Made by a program: the position numbers and the translations under genes | The notes under the pieces: model-generated | Database searches by the model: none | What the model was told of the DNA's origin: nothing | The model's input: only the letters and a program-made list of their open reading frames with translations | In this document: in pieces, positions 1 through 10,841 of the stretch | How the letters are laid out: each line of letters begins with the position of its first letter | Position numbering within the stretch: the stretch's first letter is position 1 | Source: Prunella strophiata | Taxonomy: Eukaryota; Chordata; Aves; Passeriformes; Prunellidae | Length of the DNA stretch: 64,000 nt | NCBI GenBank assembly: GCA_036583965.1 | Contig: JAZBQD010000033.1 | Location: 19,429,446-19,493,445, forward strand | Direction of reading: 5' to 3'

Positions 1-76
1 CGTGCAAGGGCAGAGCCTGGGGGAAGAGCTGCTGCCACACAGCCCCACCGAGGGCTGAGCCCAGCACAGCAATTAC

Positions 77-568
77 CTCCTGTGCCTGTGCCCGTGTCTG
101 GCATCTCCTTCTTTCCTGCAGCAGGGGATGCCAATGGGCCACTGCTTCCTTGGGGTGGCACCTCCTTTTGTCCTGCCTTTTGGTCCATCACTTGAGAAAC
201 AAAAAAGAACAGCTGGATCAGATGGAACATATCCCCATTTCTTTGCTGGCATCTTCACAGCAGCATGCTTATGAAAAATGGAGAGAAGATTCCCAAAACA
301 TCTGGGCTTTTGGGGCTGGGCCACAGCCCTCCATCCTCCAAACAGCTGCCAGGCCTGAGCCAGAAGTCATGAGGGCATCCCACAGGGCGAGGGCACACAC
401 ATGCATGGTACTGTCCTGCCACCTGCAGCAATGCCCCCCTGGCCGAGCCTTGGGCTCTGAGCTGGCAGCTCTCCCTGGGGAAAGGCCGTGACCTACCCTC
501 ACCATCTCCCAGAGGCTCAATCCTGAATGTGGGTTGGGAAGCCAGATCACTTTCACCAACAGGTTCAC
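77..568 (-). CDS. Gene A exons epsilon-2 and gamma-3
   Basis: Epsilon-2 at 568-503 (GEPVGESDLASQPTFRIEPL...) and a 114-nt gamma at 190-77 (begins VMDQKAG, ends DTGTGTG), both with AG/GT splice sites and phase 1-1. The gamma form is 6 nt longer than the common one through extra GT codons. These are the last exons of gene A in the window. Confidence 0.5.
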
Positions 569-3500
569 CTGCAAAGAAAGGCAGGACAGAACAGCTCCCA
601 TGGCACTGCTGCAGATTCTCCTTCAGGCCCCCATGGCAGTGAGTGCACCTGGGTGATTGGTGCCCTCCAAGGCACTCCCTCAGCTCTGCCTTCCACTCAG
701 CAGCAGGGGCAGGGGGACCACGTGCCTGCAGTGGCCCCACACTGGGATGGAAGGAGCCCCTTGCAGGGCACTCGTGGAGAAAGGACTCCCTGGAGCTGCC
801 AGCAGCTCTAAACCCAGCCCCAGGCAGAGCCAGGCCTTGGCAGTGGCAGCAGCAGGAGCAGCTCAGGCTCCCTGGGGCTGGCAAAGGAGCTGTGAAAGGC
901 TCAGCCCCGGGGCCCAGCCCCTTCCCTCTCTGCTCTTGTGTGTGGCTGCACAGAGCACACAGAAGGACAAACTGGCATTGCACACGGGAGGAAGATGGAC
1001 AGCTAAATTGTCCTTCCTCCAACTGACAGCGATCCTGTGGGACCCCTAAGGGCTCCAGAAGGGAGCAGGGCAAGATTTCCAGAACTGATCAACCTTCAGA
1101 GAATCTTAAGGGAAATGCCACCTCAGTGACTTCTTGCCACATTGACACTGATTATTGTGTCAGGAAATGTACATTGAGAATTTGCCTCCAACACCTGGCA
1201 AGGTCTTCAAACCACCATTCACCAGCACTTCCAAGTAATTCAAGTCGTGATCCCAATGTAGAAGGGAGCACAGACCAGAACCATTTCCATGGTGTACTGG
1301 GATCCCCTTCTGCCTTAGAGAACAGGGCACTGCAAAAGGGTCAGGTAAGGCTGTGGGAGCCTGTGGCTCTTGGTCACTCTCAACACTCTTTGCAGTCCCT
1401 GTGCAACATCCCTGGAAGGGCAGCTGGAGCAGCCCAGGGCCCTGGGGCCTGTCTCCATCCCACACAGGAAACCCTCACTAAATGTTAGGGGAAGACTGCA
1501 GCAGGCAGTGCCACAACTATCCCTCCCAACCTCTGTCCCTCCCTCCTGCTTGCCCACCGGCTCATGGAACACCTCCCCCAGCCCAAGGGCACATAGCCAG
1601 GCCCTGGCAGGACACACTGGAGCCTTGCTCTCCCCCTCTGCCCTTTCCCCACCATGGGCACCCCGTGCAGTCACTCCCAGGTTTCAGGACGTGTCTCCCA
1701 CGGAGGGACCCCAGCAGGACTGCTCAGTACCCGAGTGCCCTGAGCCTGCTCGGGATAATTCCTCTGGGCTGTGCCGGTCTTGTCCCGGCTGTGCCCGCAC
1801 TGCCAAGCAGCAGAGAGGGCAGCTCAAGGCTCAGCAGGGCTCAGGCCCAGAGGCACAGCAATTACCTCCTGTGACTGTGCCTGGCATCACCTCCCTTCCT
1901 GCAGGAAATGCTGCCTTCCATAGAGCCTCTCTGTCCATCCCTTGAGAAAGGAAGAGGCACAGCTGGATCAGATGGAACCATTACATGTCGGGGAGGTGGC
2001 CTCTTCAGGAGGCAGTACTTGTCCAAGATATTGATTAGGATCAGGGAAATCCTGATCCCCCCCAGGCCCTTGGGGCTGGCTATGGCCCTCCTTCCTTCAA
2101 GCAGCCACCCCTCAGGATGTGCCTGGGGACCAGGAAATTGCAGAGGATCTCAGGGTGTGCCTGGCCCGTGGTGCAGTTTGGGCTCCCTGTCAGCTGATGC
2201 CAAATGCCTGGCTGCCGAGGCTGGGCAGAAGCTGCAGCCAGGCTGGGCTGGGAAACAGCCCTGCAGGCCGTGAAAGCAGCAGCAGGACAGCGAGGCTGCC
2301 ATGGATCCCTTCCCGCTGTGCCGGGCACGGCGTGTCCAGATGTGCAGCGAAAGCTCCCGGCTGCTGAGTCCCAGGGCAAGGCTGAGGGAAATGCACCCAC
2401 CTTGCCCTTTGTGCAGTTCCTCCACTATTTGTTTCAGGATGCTGTTTGGCTCATGGGGTTTCCTGTGTCCTGTGCCTTTGTACTTCACTCTCGGAGGACC
2501 TTAACAGAAAGTAGTTCCATTTCCCAGGAATGGATCCCACAAAACCAGGGCTCAGCCTGTGGGGTCAGCAGGGACACACTACTCACCCCTGCGATGGGAG
2601 CTGGGCTTGTGTGTAGGAATCAGCAAAGGGGCAGGAAAAGTCCTCCCTGCAGACACATCTGTAACACAACAGCCAGAGAAGCTTCTGTCACCTGGTTCCT
2701 GCCAGGTTGCCAACAATTATTCCTTGGTGGCACAGGGAGAACATACCTGCAGGAGGCTCCAACGGCTTCAAAACTTTATGCAGCCAAGCTAATGGAGAAG
2801 CATTCCCAGCAACCTCATCTAGAAGGGAGCACAAATGGGAACATTTTTCAGGACTTGTGGCGATCCCCTTCTGCCTCAGGGAACTGGCCACTACAAGAGG
2901 GTTGGGTAAGGCCGTGGGAGCCAGATGTGAATGGACATGGCTAAAGCTGCACAGGGGCCTGGAGATCTCTGGGCTGGCTCCTGGTCACTCTCCACACTCT
3001 CTCCATGCCCTCTGCAACATCCCTGGAAAGACTGGACCAGCCCAGCGCCCTGCGGGCTGTCTAGCTTCCACAGCTGAAACTCTTGCTAAAGCCCTGGGGA
3101 AAACTGCAGCAGGCAGTGCCACAAATATCCCACTGTCCCTCTGTCCCTCATGCCCTTTCTGCTTCCCTTCCTACCTTCTTCTATCTCTCCATTCCTCTGT
3201 CCTCTGGGGACACCTCCCCCAGCCCAAGGGGACATAGCCAGGCCCTGGCAGGGCACACTGGAGCCTTGCTCTCCCCCTCTGCCCTTTCCCCACCATGGGC
3301 ACCCCGTGCAGTCACTCCCAGGTTTCAGGACATGTCTCCCACGGAGGGACCCCAGCAGGACTGCTCAGTACCCGAGTGCCCTGAGCCTGCTCGGGATAAT
3401 TCCTCTGGGCTGTGCCGGTCTTGTCCCAACTGTGCTTGCACTGCCAAGCAGCAGAGAGGGCAGCTCAAGGCTCAGCAGGGCTCAGGCCCAGAGGCACAGC

Positions 3501-5556
3501 AATTACCTCCTGTGACTGTGCCTGGCATCGCCTCCCTTCCTGCAGCAGAGGCTGCCAATGAGCCACTGCTTCCTCTGGGAAGTGCTGCCTTCTGCACAGG
3601 CTCTCCATCCACTTCTGGAGAAAGGAAAAGGGATTGAGGGATCCGGTGGTTTTGTTCGTCATTGGGGAGGTGGCATCTTAAGAAGATATTGCTTATCAAA
3701 GACATGGTTAAGAATTTGAAAATCCCTATAAACTTTTTGGATAGGCCATGGCCCTCCGTTCTCCAAACAGCTGCCCCTTTCTGATCTGCCCAGCGACTGG
3801 AAATTGCAGAGGATCTCAGGGTGTGCATGGCCCATGGTGCAGTTTGGGCTCCCTGTCAGCTGATGCCAAATGCCTGGCTGCAGAGGCTGGACAGAAGCTG
3901 CAGCCAGGCCAGGCTGGGAAACAGCCCTGCAGGGCGTGAAAGCAGCAGCAGGACAGCGAGGCTGCCATGGATCCCTTCCCGCTGTGCCAGGCACAGCATG
4001 TCCAGATGTGCAGCGAAAGCCCCCGTCTGCTGAGTCCCAGGGCAAGGCTGAGGGAAATGCACCCACCTTGTCCTGCCTCCATAATTTCCTTCGGCATTTG
4101 ATTCATGTGTTCTGATGGCTCGTGGGGTTTCTTGTGTTCTGTAGCTTTGTTCTTTCCTGTTGGAGGACCTTAGAGCAACAGAGTTCCATTTCCCAGGAAT
4201 GGATCCCAGAAAACCAGGGCTCAGCCTGTGGGGTCAGCAGGGACACACTACTCACCCCTGCGATGGGAGCTGGGCTTGTGTGTAGGAAACAGCAAAGGAG
4301 CTGGAGAAGTCGTCTCTGCAGACACACCTGTAACTCAACAGCCACAGCAGCTTCTGCCATCTCTGCTGATCTGCACGGGCACCACTGAGCCGCAGGAGCG
4401 GTGAGGGGATCGTGCAGGGCGAGGGCACACACGTGCATGGTTCTGTCCTGGCACCTGCAGCCATGCCCCCCTGGCCGAGCTTTGGGCTCTGAGCTGGCAG
4501 CTCTCCCTGGGGAAAGGCCTTGACCTACCCTCACCATCTCCCAGAGGCTCAGTCCTGGACGTGGGTTGGGAAGCTGCACCACCTTCACCAACAGGTTCAG
4601 CTGCAAAGAAAGGCAGGACAGAACAGCTCCCGTGGCACTGTAGGAGCTCCTCAGGCTGCACAAAAGGCTCAGCCCTGGGGCACAGCCCTGGGCCCAGCCC
4701 CTTCCCTCTCTGCTCTTCTCTGTGGCTGCACAGAGCACATAGAAGGACAAACTGGCATTGCACACAGGAGGAAGATGGACAGCTAAATGCTCCTTCCTCC
4801 CACTGACAGCAATCTTGTGGTATCACTATAGGCTCCAGAAGGGATCAGGGCAAGGCTTCCAGAATTCTTCAACTCTGAGTTAACATTAACAAAAATGGCA
4901 GATGAGTGAGCTCTTGCCACATGGACACTGATTATTCTGTCAGTAAAAAGGGAAATTCAGAACTTGCCTCTAGCATTCTCCAAGACCTTTAAAGTGTCAT
5001 TCACCAGGACTTCCAAATCATCCAAGTCGTGATCCAAATCTAGAAGGGAGCACAGACCAGAACCATTTCCATGGTGTGCTGGGATCCCCTTCTTCCTCAG
5101 GGAACTGGGCACTGCAGGGGTGGTGGGTAAGGCTGTGGGAGGCAGTTGTGAGTGGACAAGACCAAAGCTGCACAGGGGCCTGGGGATCAGGCTGGTTCCT
5201 GATCACTCTCCATCCCTTTGCAGGCCCTGTGCAACATTCTTGGAGAGGAAGCAGGTGCAGGCCCCTGGGGACTCTCCACGCTCTTTGCAGTCATTGTGCA
5301 ACATCCCTGTGAAGGAAACTGGAGCAGCCCCAGGCCCTGGGGGCTCTCTCCCTCCCACAGAGGAAACCCTCCCTAAAGCCCTGGGGAAAACCATCCCCAG
5401 CGCTTCCCGGGGAGCAGGGAGCGCTGTCCCGGGAAAGGGGAGCCAGGCTGCCGGCTCACCTGCTCCCCGCGCTTGCAGAGGAGCAGCCTGGGCAGCCCTG
5501 GCAGGCAGGGCCACGGCCAGGAGGAGCAGGAGGAAGAGGCGCAGAGCAAGGGCCAT
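77..5556 (-). CDS. Gene A: modular secreted or type I membrane protein, 3' end outside window
   Basis: Family not recognised. Reading down the minus strand, exons with consensus splice sites are: signal peptide 5,556-5,460; omega 5,039-4,968 (or 5,111-4,957 with a stop); epsilon 4,600-4,535; alpha 4,315-4,256; beta 4,168-4,067; gamma 3,614-3,507; delta 2,818-2,747; alpha 2,646-2,587; beta 2,499-2,401; short gamma 1,940-1,866; omega-like 1,329-1,160; epsilon 568-503; gamma 190-77. Internal exons begin with two bases and end with one (phase 1-1), so any can be skipped or duplicated without a frameshift. All are open when translated this way. The transmembrane and tail exons seen in C and D would lie left of base 1. 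The extracellular part has almost no cysteine and no fold I recognise. The model rests on splice signals and paralogy. Confidence 0.55.
1160..1329 (-). CDS. Gene A second omega-type exon with stop
   Basis: Starts after a TTTTGCAG acceptor and is open to TGA at 1,160 (VPCSLRQKGIPVHHGNGSGL..., ending GGKFSMYIS). The inner acceptor that would make a 72-nt internal exon is lost (CTAC in place of CTAG) and the donor is GCAAAT. This copy therefore looks usable only as a terminal exon, giving an alternative end of the protein before the membrane segment. Confidence 0.45.
1866..2818 (-). CDS. Gene A exons delta, alpha, beta, short gamma (second cassette)
   Basis: Delta 2,818-2,747 (DEVAGNASPLAWLHKVLKPL...), alpha 2,646-2,587, beta 2,499-2,401 (ends ILKQIVEELHKGQ) and a 75-nt gamma 1,940-1,866 (GMDREALWKAAFPAGREVM...). 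This gamma lacks 33 nt relative to the 108-nt form: an in-frame loss of the Gly/Ser-rich middle. Splice sites are consensus. Confidence 0.6.
3507..4600 (-). CDS. Gene A exons epsilon, alpha, beta, gamma (first cassette)
   Basis: Four exons: epsilon 4,600-4,535 (AEPVGEGGAASQPTSR...), alpha 4,315-4,256 (ETTSPAPLLFPTHKPSSHRR), beta 4,168-4,067 and gamma 3,614-3,507 (EVDGEPVQKAALP... to GTVTG). All have AG acceptors and GT donors (GTGAGG, GTGAGT, GTGGGT, GTAATT). Epsilon, alpha and gamma are Pro/Ser/Gly/Ala-rich and probably disordered. The end of beta (KEIMEAGQ) is charged and could be helical. Confidence 0.6.
4957..5111 (-). CDS. Gene A exon 2 (omega): terminal, or internal with a GC donor
   Basis: From the acceptor at 5,111 (CCCTGCAG then TGCCC) the phase-1 frame is open for 50 codons to TGA at 4,957. 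Joined to exon 1 this gives an 83-residue secreted peptide with sequons HGNGS and NDT, one cysteine and a leucine-spaced acidic C-terminal helix (LDDLEVLVNDTLKVLENARG). Alternatively a 72-nt internal exon runs from a second acceptor (CTTCTAG, exon start 5,039) to an AG/GCAAGT donor at 4,968, the consensus of GC-AG introns. That form matches the delta exon in length and phase and would let the gene continue downstream. Which form is used cannot be told from sequence. Confidence 0.55.
5460..5556 (-). CDS. Gene A exon 1, signal peptide
   Basis: ATG at 5,556, 97 nt, ending in a consensus donor (GCAG followed by GTGAGC). The 32 codons encode a classic secretory signal: Met-Ala, one Arg, a leucine-rich core, then ARAAQA followed by AP, a good signal-peptidase site after residue 24. 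The exon ends in phase 1. It is nearly identical to the first exons of genes B and C, and the minisatellite lies about 230 bp upstream. Confidence 0.75.
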
Positions 5557-5786
5557 GGTTGCCTTGCCCTCTGCCAGTCCCGCAGCTGCTGCTGCCACCA
5601 CTGTCCTGACACCGCTGTCCCAATGTCAGGCACCACTGCTGCCACCGCCGCTGCTTGCCGCAACAGTTGTGCTCAAGCACTGAGTGCTCGGTCCTTGTGG
5701 TGCTGTGCAGCACGGGGCTCTGGGACCTCTGTGACCTCAGAGCCTGCTGTGACCTCAGCCTGACCTCGTGACCCCAGAGCCTCCTG

Positions 5787-6295
5787 TGACCTCAGCCTGC
5801 TGTGACCCCAGAGCCTCCTGTGACCTCAGCCTGCTGTGACCCCAGAGCCTCCTGTGACCTCAGCCTGCTGTGACCCCAGAGCCTCCTGTGACCTCAGCCT
5901 GCTGTGACCCCAGAGCCTCCTGTGACCTCAGCCTGCTGTGACCCCAGAGCCTCCTGTGACCTCAGCCTGCTGTGACCCCAGAGCCTCCTGTGACCTCAGC
6001 CTGCTGTGACCCCAGAGCCTCCTGTGACCTCAGCCTGCTGTGACCCCAGAGCCTCCTGTGACCTCAGCCTGCTGTGACCCCAGAGCCTCCTGTGACCTCA
6101 GCCTGCTGTGACCCCAGAGCCTCCTGTGACCTCAGCCTGCTGTGACCCCAGAGCCTCCTGTGACCTCAGCCTGCTGTGACCCCAGAGCCTCCTGTGACCT
6201 CAGCCTGCTGTGACCCCAGAGCCTCCTGTGACCTCAGCCTGCTGTGACCCCAGAGCCTCCTGTGACCGCAGAGTCTCCTGTGACCTCACGGCCAA
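5787..6295. repeat. 34-bp minisatellite upstream of gene A
   Basis: About 14 near-perfect copies of a 34-bp unit made of two 17-bp half units, TGACCTCAGCCTGCTG and TGACCCCAGAGCCTCCTG, then two degenerate units. Read toward gene A, each unit carries AGGTCA and GGGTCA, the hexamers of nuclear-receptor half-sites. The array sits about 230 bp upstream of the gene A start codon. Only two or three units occur at the matching positions of genes B, C and D. Confidence 0.9.
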
Positions 6296-6489
6296 GGCTG
6301 CACCTGCAGAGTGTATGAATGGACTGCCCTGATTGTAAATGTTTTGCTTCATCAAAGGGCCATGCCTCAGCAAAACCTTTGTTTTGCCTGCTGACATTTC
6401 TGGTCAGACATGTCCCTGGAGGTGCTTTTGATGGCTTCCCTCTTTTTCTGGATATTCATTTTGAGCAGATCCATGCTGAGATATTCTAC

Positions 6490-7216
6490 TGTAATAACAG
6501 AATCCAGGAATCACTGAATTACAGAATATGCTTAGTTGGAAGTGCCTCACAAGGATCATGAAGTCCAGGTGTTCGCCCTGCACAGGAGCATCCTCAAGAG
6601 TCACACCAGGTGCTTGAGAGTATTGTCCAATTGCTTTTTGAGGTCTCTCAGACTTGGTGGTTACCCTTAGGTGCCTGTTTCAGTGCCCAACCATACTCTG
6701 AATAAAGAACCTTTTTTCTAATATCCAACCTAATTCTCCCTGACACAGCTTCAGGCTATTCCCTATCACTGGGGACAACAAAAGAGATCCGTTCTTGCCT
6801 CTCCTCTTACTATCCTAAGGAAGTCAAGAGACCCTGATCAGGTCTCCCATCAGTCTCCTCCAGGCAGAAGAGACAAACAGTCCTCTGCTGCTCTTAACAC
6901 ACCTTCCCCTTAGGGCCTTCAGCATATTCACTGCCCTCCTTTGAACACTCTTTTTTATATTGCAGTGATCAAAATATCAAGAAATATTTGAGGTGAGGTG
7001 AGGCTGCCCCAGTGCAGAGCAGAGAGGGACAATCCCCTCCCTGGCCTAACTGGCCATGCTGGGCCTGGTGCCCCCCAGAACAGGGATGTCCCCCCTGGCT
7101 GCCAGGGCACTGCTGACGCATATCCAACTTTCCATCCACTAGGATTCCCAAGTCCTTTTGCATGGTGCTGCTCTCCAGCATCTCATTCCCCAGCCTGTCC
7201 ATACATCCAGGGATGC
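6490..7216 (-). mobile_element. CR1 LINE, truncated 3' end
   Basis: On the minus strand the coding part at 7,202-6,969 reads MDRLGNEMLESSTMQKDLGI..., the conserved C-terminal region of CR1 reverse transcriptase, followed by a frame-broken segment. The untranslated end follows (GTGTCAGGGAGAATTAGGTT, then TTGTGAGGCACTTCCAACT) with a decayed ATTCTGT-type tail near 6,500. A 5'-truncated, old copy. Stretch 6,296-6,490 next to it shows nothing I recognise. Confidence 0.85.
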
Positions 7217-7328
7217 ACCATTGTTATAATTTTTGCCTTGAGCCATGTCTTTTAAGCTCTCGGCTATATACAGTACACCTAAGATAGCTCAGCTACCTCA
7301 GAAGGCATAAAATGAGCAGGATGGCTCC

Positions 7329-7651
7329 TGTAGTGGTGTTGGAAGCAGAAGGTTTTAATAAAAGGCAAAATAACAAAGAGAAAACTGAGCCAGTTGCAAG
7401 CAAGCCTTGCTCCTGGTAAAACACCTTACTAAAGTGATTAGCTTCTTTGTTCACTTGCTTTTTTAGTAAATTGCCCAGGTGGGACTTCTTTGCTTCTATT
7501 CAATTAGCTGTCCTTAAATTTGAGGTGAAGTCCCTCTGATCCTATAAGGTGTCTCCTTTGTTAACAGAGGAAAAAAACTTCTGGGCTTTTTCCTTTTTGA
7601 AGAGACAAAGGATAGTTTTGTTACTCTGCCAACAGGGGGCACATTCCTACA
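7329..7651 (-). mobile_element. 3' LTR of the betaretrovirus-like ERV
   Basis: A 323-bp segment whose minus strand begins TGTAGGAATG and ends CACTACA, giving the inverted termini TGTAG/CTACA. ATTAAA (minus strand) lies about 30 bp from the end and can serve as the poly(A) signal. The base just inside the element is preceded on the minus strand by a purine-rich run (AGAAAAGGGTAAGA), the expected polypurine tract. Confidence 0.7.
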
Positions 7652-7942
7652 TCTTACCCTTTTCTATATATTTAAAAAGAAAAGAGGAGAAAGGAATATG
7701 ACCTGAAAAAATCTCATTCTGTTGACAATTTGTAGTTATACTAATAATTCTTAAATTTGCTTATAATCTTCTATCTTAACTTTGGTAAAGTGTTTTCCCA
7801 GGCAAGCTTTAAATTTCTGGCTATATATCATTTGAACATATAGAACTTCTAAGCATTTTTAACATATGATTTAGAGGTAGGTTAACAACTTTTTAACACA
7901 ACAATAATAGCTTACAGAACTTTTTCAGTGCAAAACTATTTT

Positions 7943-8955
7943 TTAAACAATTTTAACTAGTGCAAACTTGGAAAACAGACTCTGCTTCCAGCTGTCACTC
8001 AGTTGTTTGTGCTTTCTTCTTCTGGTGTCCTCTGCTGCTCTTGGATTGGCTGTACCTGTGGCTTGATGTTCTTGGCAGGGATCCATCAAAGACCTGCATT
8101 TGTTGAGATGCATGCAAACCCCCTCCCCCAAGTCACAAGAAGATAGGGTCCTGAAATTTGTCCTGTCTCTGGATCCTTGATGAAGACTGGTGGCCTTTCC
8201 TTGAGCTTTGCTTGACTGGTATTGCTGAAATGTCTGAAAATTGGTGGTACCTGCTCCACAAAATAATTATTTAAGAACTTAAAAACATATATAGCTTTAT
8301 TCAGCCTCTCTATTGTAGAAAGTGTTTCCATCCCTCCTTTTTGCCTTTCAAGGATCATTTTCAGAGATCTGTGAGCTCCTTCTACAATAGATTGGCCTGT
8401 GGAAGAATGTGGGATGCCTTTGGTATGTTTGATACCCCAGGTTTTGAAAAATTCCTGCAGTTTGTTAGAAATGTAGGCTGGTCCGTTGTCCGTTTTGACT
8501 TCTTGAGGAATACCTAGGGATGCAAATGCTTGTAAGAAATGCTTAATTACATCTCTACTCTTTTCTCCTTGATGTGCAGAAGCAAAAATTGCTCCTGAGA
8601 ATGTGTCTATTGATACATGTATATGTTTGAACCTTGCAAATGACTGATACTGAGTGATGTCAGCTTGCCATATCTATAGGCTATTTAAGCCTCGAGGGTT
8701 AACTCCTGTTGCTACTGCTGGTATGGCTAATTTTTGGCAATTTGGGCATGATTGAATAATTGCTTTTGCCTGATTTTGAGAGATGTTAAACATTCTTACT
8801 AAAGCAGGTGCATTTTGATGATAGAAAGCATGGCTCATTTTTGCCTGTTCAACAACATTAAGAAGTGTATTTTGGACTGACATGGCTAATAAATCAGCCA
8901 TGGCATTGCCTTCTGCTAGGAAGCCTGGAAGTGAAGAATGTGAGCGAATATGCAT
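7943..8955 (-). pseudogene. ERV integrase and C-terminal RNase H remnants
   Basis: Frame 8,955-8,674 covers the end of RNase H and the integrase zinc-binding region (spaced His pair in AFYHQ, Cys pair in SCPNC). The catalytic core continues in other frames; the segment around 8,500 contains the DNGPAYIS motif of D,D-35-E integrases, and 8,358-8,086 holds the later core and C-terminal part (NTSQAKLKERPPVF). At least one frameshift separates the parts, so no functional enzyme is encoded. Confidence 0.8.
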
Positions 8956-9100
8956 TGCGAAGTAAGGTTCCTGTCAAATGGAAAGAAGCAAGATTAATTT
9001 TTTGAGCAAACCGTATAGCTGGTCATTGGAAACCTCTTTTAGCAGAGACCCTTCTGCTCTGTCCACAACACCTGCAACATAGAATGAATCTGTTACCAGA

Positions 9101-9849
9101 TTAAAAGGAAAAGTGAATTTTGAAAAGGTCTGTACGACGGCTGCTAACTCTTATTTGTGTAGAACTGTCTACTTTCTCAATATCTGATTCCCATTTTTTG
9201 GTCTCTGGATTTTGCCAAGCAATCACAGATTTTTTAGACTTCCCAGAACCGTCTGTAAAAAATGTGATTGCGTCTAGGGGTGTACGACTTTTTAAAGGCT
9301 TGTGAATTAACTTTAAAGATGAACTTAGTAGCTCATGTTTTGGACAATTGACTGAAATCTTTCTTCTAAAATTCTCTAGGGCAAATTGTATAACCTCTGA
9401 ATTTTGAATTAAGCATTCCAAATAGATGGATGTGACAGGCAGAAAGATTTCTGCAAAATCCTTTCCTGCAAGGGAAAACATTCGCGATCTAGCCTTAATA
9501 ATTAATTGCGATATAATTTCAGGGCAAGTTGTTATAGTGTTACCCAGCTGATGCGAAAGGAAAACCCATTCTAAGATTATCAGGTGGTCCTTCTTCTCTA
9601 CATCCCACTGGAATATCAAACCATGAAGCTCTGGGCTTTCTCCTAAAACTACAAACAAAAAAGACAAGTTAGGATTATACCGATGAGCCTGGCATGATTG
9701 GATGGCTTGCATCACCTTATCTAAAGCATTTTTGCTTCTTTGTTGAATTCTCGTGGTGAGTTTAAAGCTGTATCTCCCTTCAACAGATCTGACAAAGGAG
9801 CTAAGTCCTTGTTTGAAAGGCCTAGTAGTGGATGAAGCCAGTTCACAGT
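9101..9849 (-). pseudogene. ERV reverse transcriptase thumb and RNase H remnant
   Basis: After the nested LTR the minus-strand frame resumes with NWLHPLLGLSNKDLAPLSDL, typical of the thumb of betaretroviral reverse transcriptases. It changes frame near 9,720 and reaches the RNase H motif ITFFTDGSGKSKK (first catalytic Asp). It is broken by stops before the integrase. Confidence 0.8.
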
Positions 9850-10836
9850 TGTCACGATCCGCTCGTAAGGCGGGGTGTCGTGATGGTTCGTTTTACTGAT
9901 CTCAGAGTGCAAAAACAACACAGTGGGGATTTCAGTATTAATCAAAGCAAATGCATCTTTATTGAATAACTATATTAAATGCAATAGAGAAATTAAGAGA
10001 GAGAGAAAAGAAGTGGAAGAAAGAGGGGGCATAGCTACCAACGTAGAGATGAAGTCCTCGAGGGTCCAGTCGAAGGGTCCAGTTGAAGGGTCCAGGCGAG
10101 GAGTCCGTCTGTTGTGTCGGGGAGATCTCTGAAATGCTGGTCAATTCGGGGTTCTATTATAGTCCTTTTTGGTGGGGGAGGGGGATAGGTCTTGAAATGG
10201 AATCAGTTGCAATAGTCTATGGTTATTGCAGGAGGGAAGGGAGGCGTAAGGGTACGAGGACGGTACGGACAGTCCATGTTCTCAGCAGTAATCAGTAATC
10301 TCAGCAGTAATCGAGAACTATTGTCTTCGTGGTCCAATAGTCACATCTGCAAGCAAACATCAGCTTTGGTCATCTCGCCTTCCCCCGTGCACCTCCCCCG
10401 TGCCAGAGGTTTCAGTCTCAGTCCTTGGGAGGAGGTGAGGCTCCTCCATATAGGGGTTTCATGTCTCAGTCCTTGAGGGGAAAGGCTTCTCCCATCTCAG
10501 TCCATCAATCACAGTGGTTGTGAAACAGATGAAGGGTCTTTTGTGGGGACCTCCACAGATTACCCCAGGAAAGTCCAAGCCGAGAGGTGGGGAGATTCCA
10601 GGGCTATTGTTCTGAAAAATGGGTGCGGGCGAAGGAGGGCAAAGTGCCCCTTCTCCTCTCCAGTGTTCCAAGACAGCAAACACACCAGCAAACAATAGCT
10701 TGGCAGACCAGAGGTTCTGCTCGGGCCTCAGGATTTTAGCAAGCAACCCGACTAGGGTCTTTTCAGTGGTCCCAGTTTCTGTCCTTTCCCGACGATCGTG
10801 AGGCAGATGAGGGAAACTTTTGGACGGAGTCCTACA
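9850..10836 (-). mobile_element. Nested solo LTR inside the ERV polymerase
   Basis: A 987-bp insertion; the minus strand begins TGTAGGACTCC and ends GATCGTGACA. The flanks on the plus strand are ACAGT (9,845-9,849) and AGAGT (10,837-10,841), a 5-bp target duplication with one mismatch. Reverse-transcriptase codons resume on both sides at the same point. AATAAA on the minus strand at 9,963-9,958 precedes about 110 bp of U5. Near 10,070 are three direct copies of a 15-bp GGGTCCAGT-type unit. Confidence 0.75.
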
Positions 10837-10841
10837 AGAGT

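Noticed and set aside
255..1073. Long open frames covering several hundred bases around gene exons on both strands
   Set aside because: They run across obvious introns of gene A and its paralogues; GC-rich sequence lacks stops. The exon-phase model explains the locus better.
5787..6295. A CRISPR-like array of regular repeats
   Set aside because: The whole 34-bp unit repeats with no unique spacers, in vertebrate DNA; it is a minisatellite.
7660..7940. An env gene between integrase and the 3' LTR
   Set aside because: Only about 300 bp of AT-rich sequence without a surface or transmembrane-subunit motif is present.
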